DNA of 64,000 nt from an uncultured Bacteroidota bacterium. GTDB taxonomy: Bacteria > Bacteroidota > Bacteroidia > Flavobacteriales > Flavobacteriaceae. Under the pieces are notes generated by a model. That model made no database searches. It saw nothing but the letters and a program-made list of their open reading frames with translations, and was not told the DNA's origin. Made by a program: the position numbers and the translations under genes. Below, piece by piece: positions 19,809 to 29,661 of this stretch. Position 1 is the stretch's first letter; each line of letters begins with the position of its first letter. The DNA is taken from positions 48,842 to 112,841 of the forward strand of contig CACJHI010000002.1 in the NCBI GenBank assembly GCA_902593165.1. Direction: 5' to 3'.

Positions 19809-20555
19809 TTAAGTTAACATTCCTCCATCTACATGAAGAACTTGCCCAGTAATATAACTAGACAGATCTGATGCTAAAAACACACATGCATTTCCAACAT
19901 CACTTGGATTACCACCTCTTTTTAGTGGAATACTTTCTTTCCAAGAATTAATAACATCCTCCGGTAAAGAGTCTGTCATATCAGTTTCTATAAATCCAGG
20001 TGCAATTACATTACTTCTAATGTTTCTAGAGCCTAACTCTAAAGCAATGGATTTAGAAAAACCTATGATACCTGCCTTTGAAGCAGAATAATTTGATTGC
20101 CCTGCATTTCCTTTAACACCAACTACAGAGCTAATATTTATAATTGAACCATTTCTTTGCTTTAAAAATGTTCTAATTGAAGCCTTAGTAAGATTAAATA
20201 CAGAAGATAAATTTGTATTAATTACAGAATCAAAATCAGATTTTTCCATTCGCATTAATAAATTATCTTTTTTAATACCAGCATTATTAACTAGAATATC
20301 AATTTTCTCAAAATCATTTAAAACATCTTCAACTAGTTTAGTGGCATCATCAAAATTTGAAGCATCACTTTTATATGCTTTAGCCTTTACTCCAAGTTTA
20401 TTAAGTTCCTTGGACAAATTCTCTGCAGATTCTTTAGAGTTATTGTAAGTAAATGCAACATTACAACCATTTTGAGCAAAAGTCTCACAAATAGATTTAC
20501 CAATTCCTCTACTCCCGCCAGTTATAATTGCAACTTTTGATTCAAGTAATTTCAT
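19809..20555 (-). CDS. fabG: 3-oxoacyl-ACP reductase
   Basis: TGGSRGIGKSI, NNAG, YSASKAG catalytic motif, C-terminal YITGQVLHVDGGM. Confidence 0.95.
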   Translation of the reverse strand: MKLLESKVAIITGGSRGIGKSICETFAQNGCNVAFTYNNSKESAENLSKELNKLGVKAKAYKSDASNFDDATKLVEDVLNDFEKIDILVNNAGIKKDNLLMRMEKSDFDSVINTNLSSVFNLTKASIRTFLKQRNGSIINISSVVGVKGNAGQSNYSASKAGIIGFSKSIALELGSRNIRSNVIAPGFIETDMTDSLPEDVINSWKESIPLKRGGNPSDVGNACVFLASDLSSYITGQVLHVDGGMLT

Positions 20556-21427
20556 TATTTAAGTATTTCATTTACAGTTTTACCTATGTCTGCAGGAGAA
20601 TCAACTACATTAACACCTGATTCTCTCATTATTCTTTTTTTTGCAGATGCAGTGTCATCTTTTCCACCGATAATTGCTCCAGCATGTCCCATTTTTCTAC
20701 CTTTTGGTGCAGTCTCTCCCGCAATAAATCCAACTACTGGTTTTTTGTTACCGTTATCTTTTATCCATCTTGCAGCATCAATTTCTAATTGACCACCTAT
20801 TTCTCCGATAAGAACTATTACATCAGTTTCTTCATCTTCCATAAATAGCTGAACTGAGTCGAGAAGAGTAGTTCCAATTATTGGGTCACCCCCTACTCCA
20901 ATTGCAGTTGAAATTCCATATCCAGACTTTACAACTTGATCTGCAGCTTCATAAGTCAAAGTACCTGATTTTGACACTATACCAACGTTCCCTTTTTTAA
21001 ATACAAAACCAGGCATAATACCAATTTTAGCTTCCTCAGGAGTAATTATTCCAGGACAATTAGGCCCAATCAATCTAATATTTTTACCCTTTATATAAGA
21101 AACAACTTTTGTCATATCATTAACTGGTATCCCTTCTGTTATTGTTACAATAGTCTTAATACCTGATTCAGCTGCTTCCATAATCGCATCTGCAGCAAAC
21201 ATTGGAGGTACAAAAATTATTGATGTGTTTATATCCTCATTATTTAATGCATCAGCAACACTATTATATACAGGTTTATCTAAATGTTTTGTACCACCTT
21301 TTCCAGGAGTCACTCCACAAACAACATTCGTTCCATATTCAATCATCTGCTCAGAGTGAAATGTTCCTTCACTTCCTGTAAATCCTTGAACTAAAACTTT
21401 TGAGTTTTTATCAACTATAATACTCAT
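20555..21427 (-). CDS. sucD: Succinyl-CoA ligase alpha subunit
   Basis: VQGFTGSEGTFHSEQMIEYGTNVVCGVTPGKGG; GHAGAIIGGKDDTASAKK. Confidence 0.97.
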   Translation of the reverse strand: MSIIVDKNSKVLVQGFTGSEGTFHSEQMIEYGTNVVCGVTPGKGGTKHLDKPVYNSVADALNNEDINTSIIFVPPMFAADAIMEAAESGIKTIVTITEGIPVNDMTKVVSYIKGKNIRLIGPNCPGIITPEEAKIGIMPGFVFKKGNVGIVSKSGTLTYEAADQVVKSGYGISTAIGVGGDPIIGTTLLDSVQLFMEDEETDVIVLIGEIGGQLEIDAARWIKDNGNKKPVVGFIAGETAPKGRKMGHAGAIIGGKDDTASAKKRIMRESGVNVVDSPADIGKTVNEILK

Positions 21428-21448
21428 CTAGTCTAATTTTTGACAAAT

Positions 21449-22012
21449 TTATTTTATTCTTTCGATATACTGACCTTTTTCAGTATCAATTTTTACTTTA
21501 TCACCTTCGTTGATAAATAAAGGTACATTGATATTAGCTCCTGTCTCTAAAGTAGCAGGTTTTGTAGCATTTGTAGCAGTATTTCCTTTAACTCCTGGCT
21601 CAGTGTGTGTTACTTCTAAAATAACACTTAAAGGCATGTCAACTGATAGAGGGCTGTTGTCCTCTGTATTAATTATTATGGTGACATTTTCTCCTTCTTT
21701 GAGTAGATCCGGATAATCAATTTTATTTTTATCGATAGTAATTTGATTATAATCTTCATTATTCATGAAATGAAAATAATCTGTGTCGTTATACAAGAAT
21801 TGATATTGACTTGTTACCACTTTTACTTCTTCAATTTTATGTCCTGATGGAAATGTGTTATCTAAAACTTTTCCATTAGTTACACTCTTTAATTTAGTTC
21901 TAACAAAAGCAGGCCCTTTACCTGGTTTTACATGGAGGAATTCAATTATCTTATATATATCATGATTATACTTAATACAAAGTCCTTTTCTTATATCACT
22001 AGTGCTTGCCAT
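21449..22012 (-). CDS. efp: Elongation factor P
   Basis: ASTSDIRKGLCIKYNHDIYKIIEFLHVKPGKGPAFVRTKLKSVTNGKVLDNTFPSG. Confidence 0.98.
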   Translation of the reverse strand: MASTSDIRKGLCIKYNHDIYKIIEFLHVKPGKGPAFVRTKLKSVTNGKVLDNTFPSGHKIEEVKVVTSQYQFLYNDTDYFHFMNNEDYNQITIDKNKIDYPDLLKEGENVTIIINTEDNSPLSVDMPLSVILEVTHTEPGVKGNTATNATKPATLETGANINVPLFINEGDKVKIDTEKGQYIERIK

Positions 22013-22015
22013 AAT

Positions 22016-22801
22016 TTAATTTTTTTGAAAGTATCCTTTCATTATCCCTCTTTGAGAATTTTCTATAAACTGAATAATCTCATCTCTCTCAGGAGTTGCA
22101 TTTAGTTCTGCCTGAATTATTTCAACCGCTTGAGTATTATTATATTTCTTTTGATAAAGTATTCTATATATGTTTTGAATTTCATGTACTTTTTTGCTTT
22201 CAAATCCTCTTCTTCTGAGTCCTACAGAGTTTATCCCAACATATGATAAAGGTTCTCTAGCTGCTTTTACATATGGAGGAACATCCTTTCTAACTAGAGA
22301 TCCTCCAGCTACAAAAGAGTGTGACCCAATTCTACAGAATTGGTGGACAGCTACAAATCCCGATAAAATAACATAATCTCCAACTGTAATATGTCCTGCA
22401 AGAGTACTGTTATTTGAGAATATACAATTATCACCCACAAAACAATCATGTGCTACATGAGAATAAGCCATAATTAAGCAGTTTGATCCAATTTTTGTTG
22501 TACCTCTATCCTTTGTACCTCTATTTATAGTAACACATTCACGAATAGTTGTGTTATTGCCAATTTCACATAAAGAGTCTTCACCTTCAAATTTTAAGTC
22601 TTGTGGATTAGCAGAAATAACTGCACCAGGATAGATATAACAATTCTTACCAATTCTTGCACCTTCCATTATTGTTACATTAGACCCAACCCAAGTACCC
22701 TCTCCAATTTCAACATTATTGTTAATAGTTGAAAAAGGTTCTACAACAACATTTTTAGCAATTTTTGCTCCTGGATGTACGTATGCTAATGGTTGATTCA
22801 T
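22016..22801 (-). CDS. lpxA: UDP-N-acetylglucosamine acyltransferase
   Basis: Hexapeptide repeats; AYVHPGAKIAKNVVVEPFSTI; IMAYSHVAHDCFVGDNCIFSNNSTLAGHITVGD. Confidence 0.97.
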   Translation of the reverse strand: MNQPLAYVHPGAKIAKNVVVEPFSTINNNVEIGEGTWVGSNVTIMEGARIGKNCYIYPGAVISANPQDLKFEGEDSLCEIGNNTTIRECVTINRGTKDRGTTKIGSNCLIMAYSHVAHDCFVGDNCIFSNNSTLAGHITVGDYVILSGFVAVHQFCRIGSHSFVAGGSLVRKDVPPYVKAAREPLSYVGINSVGLRRRGFESKKVHEIQNIYRILYQKKYNNTQAVEIIQAELNATPERDEIIQFIENSQRGIMKGYFQKN

Positions 22802-22803
22802 AT

Positions 22804-24204
22804 TTAATCTTTTTTTACAATTTTTGCCATAAATTCACCCTCACTCATTATTTCATCTCCCACAAAGGTATGGCCATACATGTGTATTATCCCTCTCCTT
22901 ATTGGAGAAATTAACTCTAATTTACAAATAAGTGTATCACCAGGGACAACGGGATTCTTAAATTTACATTTATCCATCTTCATAAAGAAAGTAAGATAGT
23001 TTTCAGGATCTGGTACAGTATTTAATACTAGTACACCTCCTGCTTGAGCCATAAATTCTACCTGAAGCACACCAGGCATAACTGGAGCTCCTGGAAAGTG
23101 ACCTTCTACCCAAGATTCAGTCTCTTCTACTCTTCTAAGACCTATTACATGAGAATCAGATAATTCTAAAACTTCATCAATAAGAAGAAATGGAGGTCTG
23201 TGAGGAATGACATCCATTATTTGATTTGAGTCCATTAATGGTTTTTTATCAAAATTAAGTTTAGGCAGAATGTTCTTTCTATCTGATTTTATCACTTCGG
23301 AAACTTTTTGTGCAAATTTAGCATTTATTGAGTGTCCTGGTTTCTCAGCTATCACTTTTCCTCTTATCTTCATTCCGATTAAGGCTAAATCCCCTATAAC
23401 ATCAAGTAGCTTATGTCTTGCAGCTTCATTTGGATAATGAAGACTAAGATTGTCAAGTATGCCGTTCTCTTTTACAGAAATAGAGTCTTTGTTGAAAGCT
23501 TTTTTGAGTCTATCCATATTACTATTGGCTAATGGTTTGTCAACATAAACAATAGCATTATTAAGATCCCCACCTTTAATTAAACCATTTTCGAGTAAAG
23601 TCTCTAATTCGTGAAGAAAGCTAAAGGTTCTGGCTGATGAAATCTCATCTTTAAAATCAGATATATTATTTAAAGTTGCTGTTTGCACACCTAATACCTC
23701 TGTGTCATAATTTACTTTAGTATCTACAGAATAAGTTTCATCTGGAATAATAGAAATCTTACTTCCTGTATCTTCACATTCAAAGGAAATTTTTTCATTT
23801 GGAAAGAATTCTTCTCTAAGAGCATTTTGTTCAACAATCTTCGCATTTTCAATTGCTTCTATAAAGAATTTTGAGGAACCATCCATAATTGGTACTTCAG
23901 CTCCATCAAGACAGATATAGCAATTATCAACACCTAAACCAGTCAGGGCAGCTAAAACATGCTCTGAAGTATGAATTCTGAAAGATCCGTTATCAAGGTT
24001 TGTTCCCCTGTCTGTATTTGATATATGTTTTATATGTGCCTCTATTAAGTTATCTCCATTAATATCTTCTCTAATAAATACAAGTCCAGTATTAGATGGT
24101 GCAGGCTTAAATGTAAGCGTAACATTTTCTCCAGTATGAAGTCCCACTCCACTAAGTGAGGATTCTTTAGAAATTGTTTTTTGGGGAACAGTTCTTCTTA
24201 TCAT
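22804..24204 (-). CDS. lpxC-fabZ: Bifunctional LpxC deacetylase / FabZ dehydratase fusion
   Basis: LpxC SGVGLHTGENVTLTF...HTSEHVLAALTGLG...; FabZ IMDVIPHRPPFLLIDEV...VEGHFPGAPVMPGVLQVEFMAQAGG. The fusion is known in Bacteroidota. Confidence 0.97.
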   Translation of the reverse strand: MIRRTVPQKTISKESSLSGVGLHTGENVTLTFKPAPSNTGLVFIREDINGDNLIEAHIKHISNTDRGTNLDNGSFRIHTSEHVLAALTGLGVDNCYICLDGAEVPIMDGSSKFFIEAIENAKIVEQNALREEFFPNEKISFECEDTGSKISIIPDETYSVDTKVNYDTEVLGVQTATLNNISDFKDEISSARTFSFLHELETLLENGLIKGGDLNNAIVYVDKPLANSNMDRLKKAFNKDSISVKENGILDNLSLHYPNEAARHKLLDVIGDLALIGMKIRGKVIAEKPGHSINAKFAQKVSEVIKSDRKNILPKLNFDKKPLMDSNQIMDVIPHRPPFLLIDEVLELSDSHVIGLRRVEETESWVEGHFPGAPVMPGVLQVEFMAQAGGVLVLNTVPDPENYLTFFMKMDKCKFKNPVVPGDTLICKLELISPIRRGIIHMYGHTFVGDEIMSEGEFMAKIVKKD

Positions 24205-25211
24205 TAGTCCTTCTTATCAATTTTTTTTACTATTTCAGGTAAATTTTTAAAGTGAATATAAGACTTATTGTAGTTCATATAGGATATAGCTGGTGTTCCA
24301 GTAACTCTTGAATCACTTTTAATATCTGAAGTAACTCCAGCTTGAGCTTGAATCTTAACATTATCTCCAATCTTAAGATGTCCAATAATTCCAACTTGTC
24401 CACCAATCATACAATTCTTTCCAATTTTGGTAGAACCAGCTATTCCTGATTGAGCAGCAATTGCAGTATTCTCTCCAATTTCAACATTATGGGCTATTTG
24501 AATTTGATTATCAAGTTTAACGCCTTTGTTAATAATAGTAGAACCAAGAGTTGCCCTGTCAATAGTAGAGTTTGAGCCAATTTCAACATTATCTCCTATT
24601 ACTACATTCCCTGTTTGAGGAATTTTTTTGTAGCTACCATCATCATTTGGTGCAAAGCCAAAACCATCAGAGCCAATTGAGCATGAGCTATGTATAATAC
24701 AATTTTTTCCAATTTTTGTATCATCTAAAATTTTCACTCCTGGAAATATCTTTGTTCCTTGACCTATCTCTACATTATTACCGATAAAAACTTGATTTTC
24801 AATTATACAATTATCTGAAACTTCCGAGTTCTTACCTATTGTAGTGAATGAACCGATATAGGATGAATCAGAAATTTTAGCAGAATTGTCAATCACTGTA
24901 AATTCACTTATGCCCTTTTTAGATGTAATTTCTTTATTAAAAAGTTCTAAAATAGTAGTGAATGACGAATATGGATCTTTAACTTTTATTAGAGTGGTGT
25001 TAATTTTTTCTGTAGGTTCAAAATCATTTGCTACTATAGCAGCAGAAGCATTAGTAGAATATATAAACTCAGTATATTTTGGATTTGCAAGAAATGTAAG
25101 TGAGCCTTTTTTACCCTCTTCAATTTTAGATATGTTAGATATATCTACATCTCGGTCACCAACAATTGTTCCATTAATTTGATCAGCAATTTGTCCAGCT
25201 GTTAAATTCAT
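24204..25211 (-). CDS. lpxD: UDP-3-O-acylglucosamine N-acyltransferase
   Basis: N-terminal [17 protein letters not shown]; hexapeptide repeats; [26 protein letters not shown]. Confidence 0.97.
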   Translation of the reverse strand: MNLTAGQIADQINGTIVGDRDVDISNISKIEEGKKGSLTFLANPKYTEFIYSTNASAAIVANDFEPTEKINTTLIKVKDPYSSFTTILELFNKEITSKKGISEFTVIDNSAKISDSSYIGSFTTIGKNSEVSDNCIIENQVFIGNNVEIGQGTKIFPGVKILDDTKIGKNCIIHSSCSIGSDGFGFAPNDDGSYKKIPQTGNVVIGDNVEIGSNSTIDRATLGSTIINKGVKLDNQIQIAHNVEIGENTAIAAQSGIAGSTKIGKNCMIGGQVGIIGHLKIGDNVKIQAQAGVTSDIKSDSRVTGTPAISYMNYNKSYIHFKNLPEIVKKIDKKD

Positions 25212-25262
25212 ATCTGCAAAATTAAAAAATTATGTTAAATGCTTATATTTAGCCCGATTAAT

Positions 25263-25670
25263 ATGGAAGTAAAATTTGAATTAAATCAGTTAGAAAAGGC
25301 ATCATTGGAGCTCAAAAAAAATATTAACCATAATGTTGTTTTAATATGTGGTGAAATGGGAGCTGGAAAAACAACATTAATTAAAGAATTATTATCACTT
25401 ATGAGCGTTATTGACAATGTGTCTAGTCCTACTTTTTCGATTATCAATGAATATTCTACTGATAAAAATGAAATCATATACCATATGGATCTTTATAGGA
25501 TAGAAGATATATCAGAGTTAGATAATATTGGTTTTTTTGAATACCTAGAATCTGGAAAAACTTGCCTAATTGAATGGGGTGAAATGATTGAGGAGATGAT
25601 TGACTCTGAATATAATAAGTTTACAATAGCTAGAGAGGATAACTTAAGAATAATTAAAAAAAATAGATGA
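25263..25670 (+). CDS. tsaE: tRNA threonylcarbamoyladenosine biosynthesis ATPase
   Basis: GEMGAGKTTLIKELL; SSPTFSIINEY; HMDLYRI; CLIEWGE. ORF-track start is 24 nt further upstream; ATG at 25263 fits better. Confidence 0.94.
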   Translation: MEVKFELNQLEKASLELKKNINHNVVLICGEMGAGKTTLIKELLSLMSVIDNVSSPTFSIINEYSTDKNEIIYHMDLYRIEDISELDNIGFFEYLESGKTCLIEWGEMIEEMIDSEYNKFTIAREDNLRIIKKNR

Positions 25671-25999
25671 GCTTTTTAAAAAGATTATATTATTTCTCAA
25701 CTGGACTGATAATTGGGATTATATTCCTTTTTTTCATCTTAAATGGCAAAAAAACATCATGTAACTATGGGCCGAGTGCAAGGGTTATTGACAATATAAT
25801 ATCTAAAGAGTTAACATATAAAGTAGAAAAAGACTCTCTTGAAAATGAAGAATTAATTGACATTATTTTAAATGGTAAGGTTAGGTTTAACAAAAGTGAT
25901 GTTGATAAAAAACCCTGTGCATTATACTTTATTGAATCGGGAAATTTAAATTTACTTGTTGAAAACTGTAATAAAAAGGCAATAGTTGAGTTTAGATAG
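25667..25999 (+). CDS. Small membrane-anchored protein, DUF4258-like
   Basis: Single N-terminal TM, GKKTSCNYGPSARV; 4-nt overlap with tsaE. Family name from memory. Confidence 0.6.
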   Translation: MSFLKRLYYFSTGLIIGIIFLFFILNGKKTSCNYGPSARVIDNIISKELTYKVEKDSLENEELIDIILNGKVRFNKSDVDKKPCALYFIESGNLNLLVENCNKKAIVEFR

Positions 26000-27191
26000 A
26001 ATCTCTTCTCTTTAGTTCTTTTTTAATTAGCTCAAGCTCTCTTGATGTCTGTCCCTTTACAGAAGTATTTTCTTCTGCTCTTCTTATTAGGTAAGGAATA
26101 ACTTCCTTAATAGGTCCATATGGAAGATACTTTATTACATTAAAACCTTCACTTGCCAAATTAAATGTAATGTTATCACTCATTCCATATAACTGTCCAA
26201 ACCATATACATGAGTTATCTTTATTTATCCCCTTAGATTTCATTATCTCAATTATCTTATAAATGCTTTCTTCGTTATGAGTTCCTGAAAATAAAGAGAA
26301 TAAGTCTAGGTTTGATAAAATGAAACTAGCCCCTTTGTTAAAGTTGTCATCTGTTAGTTCCTTTGATTTGCATATCGGAGATAGATAATTATTTTTTTTG
26401 GCACGTTTATTTTCTCTCTCAATGTATGCTCCTCTAACAAGCTTAATACCTAAATGAAAGTTATTTTCTTTAGCAACTTTATGAAGATTTTTAAGATACC
26501 CTAATCTATCATGTCTATACATTTGGGATGTATTGAATACTATAGCTTTATCCTTGTTAAACTTTATCATCATATCTAACACAATTTCATCAATAGCATC
26601 TTGAATCCAAGATTCCTCAGCATCGACTAATATCTTTACATCTTTTTTGTGAGCTAGTTCACAAATTTTATTAAATCGTTCATAAGCTCTTTTGTAAAGT
26701 TTCTTCTCATTATCATTTAAAGACTCTCCCTTTGATCTTTTTTCTAAGATCACATTACTTGCAATTGCTGTTGGTTTAAATACTGTAAAGTCAAGAATTT
26801 TTTTCTCAGAAACAAAATTGATAGAATCTAAGACTTCATTCAATGATAAATCATAAGAGTTTTCATTTTCAAGACCCTCAACTGAATAATGAAGATAACT
26901 TTTGACATTTTTATTATGGAGCTTCTTTACTGTATCAAAAGACTCTACTAAAGTTTCCCCTGAGCAAAACTGTTCAAATACAGTACCTTTAACAATAAAT
27001 AATATAGGCAGCCTTAATTTTAATGAAATTTCAAGTGCAGTCTTACCAATATTTGTAAGGGTTTTATTAGAAATTATTTTAAACAATAAATATGCTTTTC
27101 TTAACTCGAAATTACTTTTGAGAGTAAAACCATTTTTAGTATTGTCTAAAAGCATAAAATAAATACCTAATTTTGCAGTAAATCTAATCAA
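25992..27191 (-). CDS. Proline dehydrogenase
   Basis: KILVDAEESWIQDAIDEIVLDMM...FHLGIKLVRGAYIERENKRA...SGTHNEESIYKI...FGQLYGMSDNITFNL...YLPYGPIKEVIPYLIRRAEENTSV. Confidence 0.94.
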   Translation of the reverse strand: MIRFTAKLGIYFMLLDNTKNGFTLKSNFELRKAYLLFKIISNKTLTNIGKTALEISLKLRLPILFIVKGTVFEQFCSGETLVESFDTVKKLHNKNVKSYLHYSVEGLENENSYDLSLNEVLDSINFVSEKKILDFTVFKPTAIASNVILEKRSKGESLNDNEKKLYKRAYERFNKICELAHKKDVKILVDAEESWIQDAIDEIVLDMMIKFNKDKAIVFNTSQMYRHDRLGYLKNLHKVAKENNFHLGIKLVRGAYIERENKRAKKNNYLSPICKSKELTDDNFNKGASFILSNLDLFSLFSGTHNEESIYKIIEIMKSKGINKDNSCIWFGQLYGMSDNITFNLASEGFNVIKYLPYGPIKEVIPYLIRRAEENTSVKGQTSRELELIKKELKRRDSI

Positions 27192-27200
27192 AATTAATAA

Positions 27201-28235
27201 ATGAAATCAGATCTGTATTCAACACTAACTGAAAAAATTAATTCAGGAAATTTTTCATCAATTTTTATTTTAGTTGATGAGAATACAGAAAAGTATTGTT
27301 TAGATATTTTCTTGCAAAAAAGTAAAATTGAATCCTTTAATCAAATAAACATTCCGTCTGGCGAAAGCAATAAAAATATTGAATCGTGTATTTCAATCTG
27401 GGATCAATTAAATTCTTTTAAAGCGGATAGAAAATCTCTGTTAATTAACTTAGGCGGTGGAGTTCTAACAGATATTGGAGGGTTTGCCGCGTCTACATAT
27501 TTAAGAGGAATTAGTTTCATTAATGTTCCAACAACATTACTTGGAATGGTTGATGCTGCACATGGTGGAAAGACAGGTGTTGATTTTAAACTTTTAAAAA
27601 ATCAAATAGGTGTTTTTAATGAACCATTAGAGGTATTATTAGATAATGAGTATCTAAAAACTCTATCAAAGGAGGAGTATGTTAATGGATATGCTGAGGT
27701 TGTAAAACACAGTCTATTGACAGATAAATCAGCCTTAAACTTCAATAGTCTTGTAAAGTTAGATTTGTTTAAAGATTCAGAGGATATAATTAATAATTAC
27801 TCACAGATAAAAAATGAAATTGTAGAATCAGATAAATATGAATCAAACATTAGAAAGGTTCTTAACCTTGGTCATACAATTGGCCATGCAGTTGAATCGT
27901 ACTCACATATTTCAGAAAGAATTACTGATTTAAAACATGGAGAAGCTATTGTAATAGGAATGATTACAGAGCTTTATATATCCCACAAGAAGCTAAATTT
28001 TCCAATTAAAGACCTTTTAGGTATCAAAGAACACCTAAGTAAGTACTTTGGTCAGATTTCTTTTTCAGAAAGTGATATAGATCAGATTTATGATCTTATG
28101 ATTTATGATAAGAAAAACTCAAGCAATAAAATTAATTTTGTTTTGCTGAATGAGATTGGAGATCCTATAGTAGATCAAACTGTAAGTAGCGATATTTTCA
28201 AAGAGTCGTTCCTTTTTTATAATGATTTATTATAA
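27201..28235 (+). CDS. aroB: 3-dehydroquinate synthase
   Basis: NLGGGVLTDIGGFAASTYLRGISFINVPTTLLGMVDAAHGGKTGVDF; NLGHTIGHAVES; KHGEAIVIGM. Confidence 0.97.
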   Translation: MKSDLYSTLTEKINSGNFSSIFILVDENTEKYCLDIFLQKSKIESFNQINIPSGESNKNIESCISIWDQLNSFKADRKSLLINLGGGVLTDIGGFAASTYLRGISFINVPTTLLGMVDAAHGGKTGVDFKLLKNQIGVFNEPLEVLLDNEYLKTLSKEEYVNGYAEVVKHSLLTDKSALNFNSLVKLDLFKDSEDIINNYSQIKNEIVESDKYESNIRKVLNLGHTIGHAVESYSHISERITDLKHGEAIVIGMITELYISHKKLNFPIKDLLGIKEHLSKYFGQISFSESDIDQIYDLMIYDKKNSSNKINFVLLNEIGDPIVDQTVSSDIFKESFLFYNDLL

Positions 28236-28703
28236 CTCTGAAAAGATATTTTTCATTAATCTCTTTTTATCATTTATACTTTCCTCCAATGAAATCATAG
28301 TTTCAGTTCTAAGAACCCCCTCTACATCATCTATAGAGAAAATGATTTCTCTAGCATGTTCTGTTCCTTTTGCTCTGATTTTGCAAAATATGTTATACTT
28401 ACCTGTTGTTATATGTGCGACAGTTACATAAGGTTTCTTCTTTAACTCCTCAATTATTTCATAAGTTCGCCTTGATCTGTCTATTAGAACGCCTACATAG
28501 GCGATAAAGTTATATCCAAGCATTTTATAGTCCAAAGTTAAAGAGGAACCTTTAATTATGCCTAAATCTTCCATTTTTTTAACCCTAACATGAACGGTGC
28601 CAGGTGAAATAAGAAGTCTTTTGGCAATATCTGTAAAGGGTGTTCTAGTATTATCAATTAAAATATCAAGAATTTTTCTGTCGACGTCGTCTAATTTTTG
28701 CAT
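28230..28703 (-). CDS. Lrp/AsnC-family transcriptional regulator
   Basis: LDDVDRKILDILIDNTRTPFTDIAKRLLISPGTVHVRVKKMEDLGIIKGS; RAM-like C-terminal domain. Confidence 0.94.
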   Translation of the reverse strand: MQKLDDVDRKILDILIDNTRTPFTDIAKRLLISPGTVHVRVKKMEDLGIIKGSSLTLDYKMLGYNFIAYVGVLIDRSRRTYEIIEELKKKPYVTVAHITTGKYNIFCKIRAKGTEHAREIIFSIDDVEGVLRTETMISLEESINDKKRLMKNIFSEL

Positions 28704-28838
28704 TTTGTTTGGTGTATATGCTAAAATATTAAATTTTTTTCATCGTTTTCAACCTTTTTACTGAATTTAATTCAATAAATACTAGTATTCTCTCTTTTTT
28801 TATGATTACTATTGTATATTTCACAAATGTTTTCTATG

Positions 28839-28852
28839 TTTACAATTGTAAA
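28839..28852. promoter_or_regulatory. Palindromic putative operator TTTACAATTGTAAA
   Basis: Perfect 14-bp palindrome in the ~200-bp divergent intergenic region between the Lrp and XRE genes. Confidence 0.5.
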
Positions 28853-28871
28853 ATTATAAATGTATAAATAC

Positions 28872-28890
28872 TGTAAATCAGTAATTTACA
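28872..28890. promoter_or_regulatory. Interrupted palindrome TGTAAAT-CAGTA-ATTTACA, putative operator
   Basis: Perfect 7-bp inverted arms with a 5-nt spacer, 20 bp upstream of the XRE start; shares the TGTAAA half-site with 28839-28852. Confidence 0.5.
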
Positions 28891-28910
28891 TGAGTTATTA
28901 AAACTAAAAG

Positions 28911-29276
28911 ATGAATAAAGAAACAGTATTAGATAGAATAAAAAAAATTATTGAAGATAATGATTTGACAAACTCAGAATTTGCTGAAAAAATTGGAGTT
29001 CCTAAATCATCTATATCTCACCTACTCTCAAAAAGAAACAAACCTAGTCTAGATATAATAACCAAGATTTCTGAAAAATTTGATGAGATTTCATCAGATT
29101 ATTTAATTTTTGGAAACACTTTATCAAAAAAAGATCAAATTAAGCCCTCTGAGGACCTTTTCTCTTCATTTGTTGAAGATAACAGTAAAGATTCTGTTAA
29201 AGTATCTAATAATAAGGTTAAATCAATCATTATTATCTACGAAAACAATAAATTTGAGCAAATTGATAAACTTTAG
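28911..29276 (+). CDS. XRE-family helix-turn-helix regulator
   Basis: NSEFAEKIGVPKSSISHLLSKRNKPSLDIITKISEKF. Confidence 0.92.
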   Translation: MNKETVLDRIKKIIEDNDLTNSEFAEKIGVPKSSISHLLSKRNKPSLDIITKISEKFDEISSDYLIFGNTLSKKDQIKPSEDLFSSFVEDNSKDSVKVSNNKVKSIIIIYENNKFEQIDKL

Positions 29277-29651
29277 ATGAAAAAAATATTAATTCTTGCT
29301 TTTCTGTTTATATCATGCTATAACGTTGAAAGAAATTGTGTTGATTTCAAAACGGGTGTATTTGAGTTTTCAACTGAAGTTAATGATTCCCTTGTTACCT
29401 CAACTTTTACTAGAACCAATGAATTTGAAATCGAGTTATTTAATGGAATTAAGGATTCATCAAACATTAAGTGGGTTAATAATTGTGAGTTTTTATTAAC
29501 TAAATTAAACCCTAGAACCAATCAAGAAAGACGCCCCGTCAGAATAAAGATATTAAGAACTTATGGGGATAAATATGATTTTGAATTTTCTCAAGTTAGT
29601 GATCCACAAAAGATAAGTAGAGGTACTGTTAAAAGAATTTCAAATCTTTAG
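29277..29651 (+). CDS. Small lipoprotein of unknown function
   Basis: MKKILILAFLFISCYNVERNCVDFKTGVFEFSTEV; lipobox FISC; immediately follows the XRE gene. Confidence 0.7.
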   Translation: MKKILILAFLFISCYNVERNCVDFKTGVFEFSTEVNDSLVTSTFTRTNEFEIELFNGIKDSSNIKWVNNCEFLLTKLNPRTNQERRPVRIKILRTYGDKYDFEFSQVSDPQKISRGTVKRISNL

Positions 29652-29661
29652 AGTATTCAAT

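Noticed and set aside
22804-24204. LpxC-FabZ fusion as a novel architecture
   Set aside because: Well established in Bacteroidota; not new.
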